From Hirundichthys speculiger (taxonomy: Eukaryota > Chordata > Actinopteri > Beloniformes > Exocoetidae): 64,000 nucleotides of DNA. Positions 45,201 to 57,557 of the stretch are shown piece after piece; within the stretch, counting starts at the first letter, position 1; every line of letters starts with the position of its first letter. Where the stretch lies: positions 2,604,001 to 2,668,000 of the forward strand of contig JAGFBZ010000261.1 of assembly GCA_018398805.1 (NCBI GenBank), in the 5' to 3' direction. Position numbers and translations under genes: made by a program. A model generated the notes under the pieces. That model ran no database searches. It was not told the origin of the DNA and saw only the letters and a program-made list of their open reading frames with translations.

Positions 45201-48200
45201 TAAAAAAATATCTCAAACAAATCATATTTTTCTTGGTAGTGATTGATGGATTACACTATATTTCATAAAAAAAAAAAAAGTTAAAAAGTAAGTGACAGGA
45301 AGTTCTGAAACCCACAGAAAGGAATTGGAAACTTCTGGGACTCTGCAAAACACGATTCTTAACAGAAGCTGCAACTTCTCTTTGGGAGGGAAAAAAGAAA
45401 GTCCAGAAAGTGATACAAGACTTCAATTCCCTTTAATAAACTGTCAGAAAACTGTCCCAAAATATAGAAATCATTGCACTGATCATTTTGCATAATAAAT
45501 AACAGTGACATTCTGGGATGGAAAGATTGATCAAGCCAGCCTTAAATGGATGGCTCTGAAAGGCCGATGAAGGCCAGATAAGGACAGCTGGGGATTTGCA
45601 AAAGTCAGACACTATGTATCAACAAGATTTCTGAAGTTCAGAACAGAAACAATGAGAAAGTAACAGTGAGAGTCCTGTGACAGCTGGCATGGGAATTTTA
45701 CTCGCATTTCACTCGTAATATCTTATTTCCATTCCACTTGCCAAGCATGTCTATAAAAACTGTGGTAATCTGCTGCTGAGAAATTTAGTTAAATGTTGCA
45801 AAATGTTTGCTCAGTTCTTAGATTTGCTTTTCATAAACAACCATTATTCAGCTGCATGCTGTAGTGCTAACCTCGATCGCATACAGTAATATGCGCTTAC
45901 ATGTCAATATCCATTTTTTCATTCTGCTTCTTGCCAAATTAACATTTTTTAACAACTCAGAAATATTGGTATTACACATAAATAATGCAAGAACACAGAT
46001 ACAATTAGTTTCAACATAAACATGGTGATAAATTAGTGATGGGATGACAATAACTGTTTCTCAAAAATCTGTCTACATCTGGAGACTTGACTAATCCTCC
46101 CCAGCCGGTTTTTATTAGGCTGCGGTTGCTTCGACACTTGTTTTGTGTTGTGAAAGTCATGCATTACAGATGTATGCACATTTATAACACATTAGCAGAA
46201 CTTACTTTAGGCCATATGGCACCAACTTACCCTGCTATTAACTATAGTTAATACAGGCCCCTACCACCATCTAACTCCATTAAATAAAACCATGCAACTT
46301 CAAAGAAACCAAAGTGGGTACACGCATTTTTCCCTGATCCCATCCTTTATCAAGTGACTATAATTCCAAAATTTGTCCTCAAATGAGCAGAATGGCAGTG
46401 CTCAGACATGCACATACCACACTATTAGCCCCTCCAGTTCTGAAGGAGCTGACATCTGGAGAACAGCTGTCCTAACCTCTCCTCCTCTCCAGTCTAGCCC
46501 AACCTCTCCCTCCGGGGAATGAAAGCATTTCTTCGTCTTAAGCTTCACATTCAACACCACTCCACTATTATCCTCCCAGTGCCCCCCCCCTTTTTTTTTC
46601 TTCGCCCCACCCGTTTGAGGAACGCCATCATAGTCTTTCCAAGCCCTAAATCTAGACCGTCTAAATTATACAGGAGAAGCATTTTAAGGAACAGAGGCAA
46701 AGATAAAAAGATCTGAGCCTTGAATCCAGCTTTTCCTTCTTATGGCGGTGCGTTGATCTTTCCTGTCTTGGAAGATAAGAAGAAAGCAAAGTGATGTCTC
46801 ATGGCTGGCCGACTGGCTCCGTCAACAGACAGCAGTGTTTTTGTTGCTTGGCAGAGCTCAGATCAGACCAGGGCCCCTGGAAATGTGACACCGTGGCTAT
46901 GCACATGGGTGCACTGATCAGACATCTGTCTTTGACAGATGCACGCACAGGCAGGTGGCATCACACACCAGAGAGTCAAGAGACTGGACTTCACTCCAGT
47001 CATTCCAGTGATGCCCTGAGATGTGTCATCCTTAACGTGTGTGTGTGTGTTTGCTCACATATGCTCAGTTTTTGTCTCAAGTAGGTCGAGTTCTCAGGGA
47101 GTCATGAGTGACTCACCAACCTCAAGGGACAACTTGGCAAGAGATAAGCAGCACGGAAATATGCAACTTTTAAGAGACAGTCTCTTACTCTATAATCAAT
47201 ACCAGATATCTGCCATGTTAGGAGACATTTAGCTGCCAACGAAGCAAAGTAAAATGACTGTAGTTCAATCTGGGAAGCTGATTCTTTCTCCCTTCCTCAG
47301 ATCCAGAGAGGTGGGAGTGCTTGTCCAGTGATTTAACCTTTGAGCATGAGAATGTTTCCTTGGGTTTTAGTCTTAAGATTACAGATTTTACCCCAGTGCC
47401 TGTCTCGGAGACTTGCCAAGTCTGGAAAAAGAGGACAGAGAACACAGAACAGGAAAAACACATAAACTACCCTGGCAGCTTCTATCTTTAGTCTGGAGGT
47501 GGGATGGGAACCCCTTCACTTCCTCTTCCAAGAAAATTTACACCAGTCTGCACTCCCTGTCTGCATGGGAAAAGCCGGACGGCTCTCCGTAGTGGTACAC
47601 TGCAGCAGGAGAATAATTCACAGCTGCTTCATCTACCTCAAGGCAGGAAAAAAAAGACTGGAAGAGAGACTGGAAGAACGATGCAGAATACGCAGCAAGT
47701 GTCAGGGTTAGAGGCAAGGAATGGACAGTGTGAAAAATGGGTTGTCTGGTTCTGTTTCAGTTGGTTTTGATCTAATTAAACATGAAGAAAAGGAGTGAAA
47801 GACTTATGAGAAATAAATGAAAGGGTTGAAGAAGGATGTGGAATGAATGAATGAGGGTTTAATCCATGAAGGAAGAGACAGACAAAGCTGTAATGAACAT
47901 AATTTTTCTGTGCATCCCCACTAACATGCAGTATATCCGGATCCACTCTCAAGAATTTTCCACAGAATGTCTCAATAAAAAGGAGTCATCCAGACTTATA
48001 AACAGTTTTAACTTCACACTAAAGACGGTGCGTCTTGGGACCGTGCTCTTTGCAAAACAGGAAATAGTCTATTTTCTTTTCAAACATTTACCCACAGGGC
48101 GCACATATTCATACAGAAGGAAGAGGGAACGCGGGTCACTCGACCATGTTTTTCTTCAAGACGGCTCACGGTCAAGGTAACTGTATGTTACACTTCAAGG

Positions 48201-51200
48201 GGGCAAAACAGGAAAGCGCCAAATAAGAAGTGTTTGTGCCCAAACCCAGCATTCAGTCGCTGCTCTGACACGGGGGAGAGAGGAGCAGTCACAGAAAAAA
48301 AAAAAAAAAGGGAACACAGAGACACAAAAGGAAAGTGAAAACAACTGACAGACTGTCAAACTTAAAGACTGCACTGTATATTGCCTTCGCCTCAATCATT
48401 TGCAAATATTCTGACCTCGTTTTTGCTCCAGAATCACACGATTAAAGTAACTGCACATTAGAAGTGAAAATGCTGTTTGGGGAGTCTTCCTCAAGATGGA
48501 TTATGCATCTGACACTTTTAGATTTTTCTCCAATCATGTCTGATGGCTAGTTCTGTCATGCAGTGCCACTTTTCTTGTAAATGAGTTTGAGGTGCAGCTG
48601 GATGCTGTGGTCCTAATTGATGGAGTCAAAGTACCTGCAGTTTTCAGAGGTCAAGCGAGTCAGTATTTCTGCAGAAATCTACGACAGCTCCAGCGGGAAT
48701 GTCATTGATCACTGCCTTGATTGATTTGCTTTACAATCAGTGATCCCGGCGAATCTCTAATTCACCAAGAATGTCTCTATTACTAACAAAAAACTCCCAG
48801 CAAATGTTATCTTTTTAGCACACAAAATATCATGCTAGAACATATTTTCTGCTGCATTTCCCACCACAGTCACAGTGAAGTTAAGCGCTACATCAGCATC
48901 GTCATATTTCAGTGTCTTGGCTTTCTGGTGACTTTTGTTTGTCTCATTTTCTCCGCCTTTCTTTTCATCTCTGTTAAAGATTTTTCATCGTGTCTATTGA
49001 AGGTTTGTTTAACTGCACTTCATATCTCCTGCTCCGTGCTGTGCGCGCACACATGTCTGTGCAAAAAAACCAGACACAATCCACCTTATTCTTGGGGGCG
49101 CTAATGTAGCCGTGATTATGGGTGCAACTTGCTTGTGAGACACCAGAAGTAGCAGTAAGCCACTGGCTAACCATGGTAGCTAAGCGATTTATTTGAAAGT
49201 AATTTTGCTTTCAGTTTAGTTTTTAAGTTACTGTTTTCATTTCTGCTGAGCTGACATACGTCTGAACTTCTTTGTTCAGTGAAAGGTTTGGGGGTTTCCT
49301 CTGCTGATGGGACTCTTGCGGGATCAGATGTCAATGAGCCTTCATGAATGTGGTCTGCTTAATGATGTTTAAAAATGTATTTGTTTTATGCTGAAAATAA
49401 AGTCCAAATATTAAACAACAGTTGCACACTGTCATTTCAAAACGCAGTTCAAATTGTTAAAACTACCAGAACAATCAACATTTACCTTCTAAACTGCAGC
49501 AGCGTGGCTGGAATATCTGCCTTGCAGTGCAATACATGAACACACCTGAGGTGAAACTAAAACTCACTACTGTGTAGATACTGATACACCTCAGAGGTCT
49601 TCAGATTGTTCATCGCTCCACCGTCAGAGGCAGCTGAGTCCATAAAGTAGCTAAATATGCTAGTAGAAGTTACCAGCAGCCACTTCTTCAGGTCGTCCTT
49701 CTATCCCTCAATAGCAGTATGTAGAGGTATGATAACTGTCACGTTTGAGCTGTGACAAGTGATGTTCCCCCAAGTTTTATGTCCCCAATGTCCAAAGAAA
49801 GAGGATTAGCATGAATTCTCAGCATGTAAACAAACGCCCGTTCCGGCACGCGCCGGAAGTTGCGCCCATAAAACTGATTGGGCTAATATTCCTTGCGCAC
49901 ACTGTGACAATAAGAGTACCACTGCTCCCTACTGGATTGGATGTGCAATTACACTTTATTCTAGTATAGCAAAAAAAAAAAAACAAGTTTGTCGGGGTCA
50001 CCCGACGAGCTTGTTTTTTCTGGATGCCGCTGGATAGGCATACAGCTAGTCGGAGAAAAAAAGCATGGCACATAGGTAGAGGAACAACCAGACTGGTATC
50101 AACAAAATCTAAAATGGTGAGCAAAATGGCATGGAATAGGAACACTGGTGAGTGACTGGTGTTGGTTGGTATACCAAACAGTAGCGGGGAATCGGACACT
50201 CTGCACAGAGAATGGATATGTTGGCAAAATTGTGAACAACAAACTGAAATGTTATGAGAAATATTCAGTTTTTTTCATTTGACTTTCAGCAAGGAAACTT
50301 CAAAACTGCTTCATAATTTTCCACCAGCTGCATTAGTCCCAGACTAAAATAATGAGATCTCCTTTTTGTGAGGCATTATTCACATCAGCAGCAGCTTCTT
50401 ATGAACTTCAAACTTAAAATATGTCATATCATTTAAAGTAGCTGGAATCCAAACCTCCAAGCTCATGTCATTTATTGGAGTCCAGGTGTACAAACTATTG
50501 ACTCCAATTAGCTTTTGTTGAAGTGCTTAGTCTTTGGGTCCACTACTTTTTCCTCCAGTACTGTGAATGTTTGATGGGGGTGTTCAAGAAAGACACAAGA
50601 CATTTTAACTTTTTGTGCGTTATCATCTTAAGCACATTGTGTTTGTCCATGAATGTGATTTAGATGAAAATCAGATCCCATTTAATCGTAAAACCAATTA
50701 ATTCCACAAGGCTCACATTTTTTATTTTATTTTATGCAGAGTGTGTGGTATAACTTCTTTTTCCTAATATTTCCTGTGCACTAACTGAGTTTGGCAATCC
50801 CATCTCATCTCTGAAGTATTCCTTCCCAAACACAGCTCTGCACATGAACATTTAATCACATAATCATTTACTGGCACTCTGGATTCATTAATAATTCACT
50901 TAAAGCTTAATTTATCAACTCACTTGAAGTTGTACGACTTAAAAGTGCAAATATTTTGATAAAGTCAGATAAGGTTTTGATAACTCTTGGTGGGATTGCT
51001 GTTTTTAAAGTGTTATGAATATATATAGCAGCTATCAAAAAAGCTGCTGCATAACCCTTCAAATCAAACTACTAATTTCTCCCACAGAGACATTATGGAA
51101 GTTTATTTACAGCTTTCTGTAAGCTTTCTGATTTGTTTTCAACATACAGTACAGATCTAATCTAAAAAGAAAAAAAAGACTTTATAGGCTCATGAATGCA

Positions 51201-54200
51201 GCTTGTTTGATGATACTGGAGCAAAATTTTTTATTATGTGAGTTATAGGAGTCGTGAGATATGGAACCTGCTATATAGCTGTTACCGGATATATTTGATT
51301 TAATCTGATTTTAGTTTTAGTATTGAGATGAATTAAAATGATATTCTGAAATCTCTTGTAGTTAAATGTTAATTATTAGTAAGACATACAGCTGGAACAG
51401 CCTGGCATCATCAAACATCATTGTAATAAAAAAGCACATTTTCTTGTTTCTGGTCCAATCCACGCCTTGTATATTTACCCTGACACCAATATGTGTGATT
51501 TTAATGTCTAAAATGAAATGTGAAAAGCTTAAAATGCATTCATGTTGGTTTGAAACACAATGAAAATGCACACCTTGAGCAAGATGTTGCTTTTGCCATT
51601 GCATCTGACATGACTCTTACCTCCGATTGCACTGCACCTGGAGATGATCTCCCACAGAACAAGAGCCATGGAATAAACATCAGCTTGTTTGAATGACTCA
51701 ATATTTTCGAGGTTGATTCTGGACTCCAACACCTCAGGGGCCATGTATCTGGCTGTGCCCACCTGAAAGAAAGTAGACAGAGAAAGAAGGGGTTTATAGT
51801 ACTGAAGTCCTTTTTAAAAAGGACAATTGCATCTTTAAGACTCAACAGTGGTAATTACGTCAACACATACACACTTGTTAAAACGTCCTCACCGTACTGA
51901 TGTATTAAAGGGTATTACAATGCATTAGATGTGCTGTGCAGCAAAGGGTTAAGACTTTTCATGATGAGTCATTTTCAGACAGAGTGTGGCTCTGGCTTAT
52001 TACATCAGGATAATGAGTCCATTAGGTTTCAATCCAGGATATTTATATAGTGCCTATATAACAACGCAATAATTTAAGGATACTCGCAGTTTTATTTGTG
52101 TCAGAAATGTTCATCTGGTATCATTATTTCACACATTTAGAAAATCAGAAATTAAAGTTTGTTTGATTACTGTCACAGATAATGTGTATATAGCAAGAAC
52201 GACTTCTGCTCCAGACACAGGAAACAGGTCTTTCAATTATCAGTCTACTCTCTTGTGGAACCTGCTCCCAGTTTGGGTTTGAGAGGCAGAATCCTCTCTA
52301 CCTTTAAGATAAGGCTTAAAACTTTCCTTTCTTGAAAGGCTTATGGTTTGGGGAGGCTTGGGTGGCTTGGATAACCCCGAGAAATTCCTTTAGCAATTCT
52401 TTTGGGAAGCTAGAGGATGACACTGTCCCCAGGACCATCATCAGGACATTTCCCAACCAAAAGCCGTGGGTGGACAAATCTGTCCGTGATGCCCTGAAAT
52501 CCCTCACTGCCTACATCACTGGGCTCTCCACAGAGAACATGGAGGACTATAAAGTCAGATCTTACAGCATCTGCAAGACAGTAAAGAAGGCCAAGCATCG
52601 CTACGGGAGAAGCTGGAGCTGCAGCTTCAGCAGTCAAACCCCCCAGAGGACTGTGGCAGGGGCTAAGGACAATTACTGACTCTACGGCACCCACATCCAA
52701 AGTGAGCATCGACATCTCTCTGGCTGATGAGCTCAACCATTTCTTTGCTCAATTTGAGGTGAGTAGTTATATATCAGACATACCACCCAGCAGAGAGGAG
52801 GTGGTGCTCACTGTGACGAGCATGACATGAGAAAGATGTTTAAGAGTGAAACACCAGGAGTTACTGAGAGGAGTTACAGATGGGATAACTGGTCCGGTCC
52901 TGAGTGCCCATGAACACCAGCTAGCACTGGTGTTTACAGCCATCTTCAAACTCTCTCTCTCACAGTGCATTCCCACCTTCTTCAGGTCTGTCATCGTCCC
53001 TGTCTCCAAGACTACCGCCCAGTAGTCCTGACATCAGTGGTGACGAAGTATTTTGAGCGGCTGGTCAAAAACTTCATCACCTCGCTATCTGCCACCCTGG
53101 ATCCCCTGCAGTTTGCGTATCGTCCCATTAGATCAACATACGACGCCATTGCCTTCTGCTCCACACAGCCCTCACCCATCTGGAGTCTGGAAGGGGAAAC
53201 TATGTCAGAAAGCTGCATGTGGATTACTCATCAGCGTTCAACACCATAGTTCCCTCCAGGCAGACCAACAAGCTCAGTGACCTCAACTCAATTCCTTTTT
53301 GTGTAGGTGGGTCCTCAGCTTCCTGACTGGCAGACCACAAGTGGTTTCGAGTGGGCCACTACACCTCATCCCCCCTCACTCTCAACACCAGAGCCCCTCA
53401 AGGGTGTGCGCTCGGCCCCCTGCTGTACTCCCTCTACACCCATGACTGCTCAGCCACATCAGACAATAACATCATCATAAAGTTTTCTGACAACACAGCT
53501 GTAGTAGGTCTCATCTCCAACGATGACGAGAGGTCGTACATGACAGAAATCTTCCACTTGGAGGACTGGTGTCAGCTTATTAACTTCCGGCTGAACATCA
53601 GCAAAACAAAATAACTGATTGTGGAGTTCAGTCAGAAGCAGCGGAGGAGCTACACCCCGCTCACCATCAGCGAGACACTGGTGCAGATGATTGGCAGATT
53701 CAGGTACCTCGGGGCCAATATCCCAGAGGATCTGACATGGACTAACCATATCATCACCTTGGAGAAGAAGTCCCATCACCATTTCTACCACCTCAGACGT
53801 CTGCGGGACTTCCAACTAAAGGGCTGTGTATACTCCCGCAGCAATGTGTCGCAGTAGCTTGTCGCAGGTATGCTGCAGTTATTTTTGATTTATGCCCAAT
53901 TTTGAAGCACGGTCTCCGCTATGTTATTCCACGCCACAACGCAAGAGGGACAATCACGAACTAGCTAAACTTACTAAACCTATCTCTTGTGTTTTTCCAC
54001 TTCCTCACTGTCTCGGCTGTATCCAGACCCACATTCATCGCTATCTGCCTCCATGAATTACTAGAATATGTGCTGTCCTTGTAGTGTGGAGAACGAGAAT
54101 CATTCAGATGTGGGTACTTCCTCATTTCTTCGATGACAGGCTCTTTTCTACGCGGATGTAGAATTGACCAATCAGAGGCCTCATTTCTCTCCACCCTACG

Positions 54201-57200
54201 ACACTATCTGCGGAACTGTCTGCGGTCACCTACAATTTTTGGGAGGTGCACCAAAGTGTCTGTGGAGGGTGGGGGGGCATATCTGCGTAATCTGCGTCAC
54301 ACACCCAGACGACCTGATTTCTGAGCATAAACCAGGCTTCACTCCCCATCAGGATACTTAAGAACTTCTACACCTGCACAGAGAGTGTCCTGTCTGGCAG
54401 TATAATCACCTGGATGGAGAGCAGCTTCAATCAGGACTCCCTGGACATCAGGAGAATGGTTCGCTCTGCTGAGCGCATCACCCTCCCCAACCTACAGGAC
54501 ATTTACACTAAACGCTGCAGAGCGAGGGCCATCAAAATCATAAGTGAGCCCACTCACCACGGAAATAAACTGTTTTCCTTGTTGCTGCTTCAGGAAGAAG
54601 TTACCACTGAAGGCCAACACTACGATGAGGAGGAGCTTCTTTCCTCAGGCCATCCACATCCTCAACAAACTGACTTTGCCTTCTTTCAGTTATTGCACTA
54701 CCACACACTCAATTACTTTAGGTTCATTGTAAAATTAAAATTCAGTTCATTCTTATATTTATATAGTTCTTAGTTTATTGCGTGTTTGCTATTTGTGTCC
54801 TTTTTTTTTCTTTATTTATTTTTGTCCATTGTTATTGAAGTGTGCAAGTACCCAGAGGTGAGAGAGAGAGACACAGAACATTTAAATGTACATGCATGTA
54901 TGATTATGACAATGTATGATTGTGTATGTGACAAACAAAGTTGATTTGATTGATTTGATTTGATTTAAGGTGCTTTCTCATGTACATTCTGTAGTTAGTT
55001 TTCCTAAAGTGAACCACGAGCCTCAATCTGAATCAGCCTGCGAATGCTGAATTCATCATAAGCATTTGTTTCTGCAGGATTAACAATGAACCTAATCAGC
55101 GTAGCTACATCTGTATAGGTAATTCATTCAACCTTCTGTAATGTTTTGCTAGGCGCCTACAGTAACTCAAGTACATGAAAATGTTCCTCTCAAAGACACA
55201 AGCAATTTTGATTATTTGGTGAGACTGGTGCATACAAGCATTTAAAAAAATCAGAACAACAAACTTTCTTTGTTTGCTTTTTTTTTTTGTGTTCTTTTGC
55301 TTGTTATTTTCTTTGGAAGGGTATTTTTATAAATAAGCATTAACTCAACCAATCCTTAGTGAATTGGGCTGAATTGGGCAGCATTAAATGAGAGTTGTAT
55401 TGCCCTGAGATGACTATGAATATGAACTGGCTCTGTGTTGAATTGAACTGAATTGAAAAATGGTACAAATTATAAATAGACATACATTTAAGATTAAATG
55501 GCCTTACCTGTCCACTGTTTGCCAGCTCATCTACAGATAGAGAGTTGTCCAGCCGGAGAGCGAGACCAAAGTCACAGAGGCAGCATGTCAAGTCCTTTTG
55601 TACAAGTATGTTGGAGCTCTTAATGTCCCTGTGGGCTATTGGCACCTTATAGCGGCCACAAGGGGTTTGGTCACTGTGAAGGTGTGCCACGCCACAGGTT
55701 AGTGAGTTGCCAAGCAACCAAAGGTCATACCAGTTGATAATGTGGTGGGTCAGGTAATCTTGGAGGTTTCCTAAGGGTTGGTAAGCTGTGATCAGCCAGT
55801 ATTGTCTCTGCAATTTCCTTTCTTCTGCTGTCAGGAAGTGAAGCACATTTTCATGTCTGAGATCTGCATCTGAGAAAATTTCCTTCTCATTCTTCCAAGA
55901 GGCATACTCGTCATATTGGAAAATCTTTACCGCGACTGTCTCAAAGCCCTGCTCCTCTCTCACCGAGGAGCCCTGCTTCAGCTTGGCTTTGTAAACCTCG
56001 GCAAAGCGTCCTTTTCCGACCAGGACATCCAATTCGATAGGCAGCAGCTCGGTGTTGTGGTTGAGGTTGTTAGCATGTGTGGAGCTGCTGTCTGATCCCT
56101 CATCATCCATAATGATGGGGTGATCACTGAAGTCCAGCGGAGGGCCCTTCTTGCGTTTGGAGTGAGCTTGGCGCTGGCGGTAGACCCGATAACAGTAGAA
56201 GGAAGCAATGACGACAACAGCCACAACCAGAAGAGGCACCAGGCTGACCAGGATGACAGCCACTACCTGAGAGTCCGAGGGACCTAAAATTCAGAGAACA
56301 GAGATGATGAGAATGAACATGCCAACACCTACGCAGCTGTAGTTGAAGTTGCATTAATGATCACTCAGGAACCCTGGGAGACAATACTCCAATTACTACA
56401 TTATATACAGCTTCAACACAACATTGTCAATAGTGAGTTATTTGTTTCAAGGGCTGCAGGGCAACAATGCATGCACAACCAATCACACTGCACAATTTGT
56501 GAAGTCCAATATAGCGACAGAAGAATTAAGTAATTACTAATAGTTAACTTGCTGTACGATTTTGAAATGCATAAAACAAGTTAAATGAATCACTCTGACC
56601 TTCATGTCTAGAACAATTAAAGCGTTTGCCGTACACATTTTTAGGAAGCCTTGCGTTCAGTGTGAGAAACTGTTTTCTTTTTTTTTTCTGTAGAATTATA
56701 AAACCACATTTGATATCAATGTGACTTCTCTGTGACACTGCACATGAACTGCCTGGAATGCTTCCTATGTAGTCCAGATTTTTCTTGATACACATTGTGG
56801 TGACGAGGTGTGGCTGCTGCCCAGCTGCAGGGGGAGACACGGAGCAGTGGCACCGGGAACAGAACCAAAGTTTTTGCTGTGGGTTTGCTAATCATGAGTA
56901 GCACAGTGGGACCAAAGACGTTCAGGAATTGTCAGCTACTGTGAAGTAGCTGTGGAAAGAACCAATAAACTACAGAAACCAACTTGACTAATTGTGTGCA
57001 TTGTTCTGTCCTGGCGGAACGAACCCTACGTTTTGACCACACACATTTGCATAATGCCCACCTCATAAATAGTTTGACTTTTTTTTTCTAAAATAAATCA
57101 GACATGATTAAACCTTCCGGGAAGAAGCCTCCCAGAGAGACATATGTAAATGCCTGTAACTGTTTTTGCTTTTAAACACTCTCAAAGATCTGACTGGAGG

Positions 57201-57519
57201 CATGTAATACACTCATAGGACAGACTTCTCCAAACTAAAAGCAACAAGAAAAACTTCAGCTCTTGTAATTATTTCGTCAAACCCTGATTACAGTGATTAC
57301 TGGCAGGCCCTATTCATTTAACCTGTCACAGATTCTGTCCTCATTGCAGTAAAGCTGTATTTTCCCATACATTTCACTTTATGATGGATGAAGTACAAAG
57401 TGAAAATGGCAGGTTTCTGTATATATCAAGTATTCTGTGGCTTGGTAACCAGAGGCATTGAATTGCATTTCATTTGCTTTGATGCTTATGAAACAATGTT
57501 GACGTGTGAAATGTGTTTT

Positions 57520-57557
<38 letters not shown>

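Larger units (their letters stand above)
51763..55507 (-). other. tgfbr2: TGFBR2 intron 4
   Basis: 3745-bp intron largely filled by an L2-type LINE fragment (about 52380-54966, plus strand, antisense to the gene) that is split by a Harbinger-type element. A LINE-like remnant also stands at 52235-52360. The remaining AT-rich DNA at both ends shows nothing else. Confidence 0.85.
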
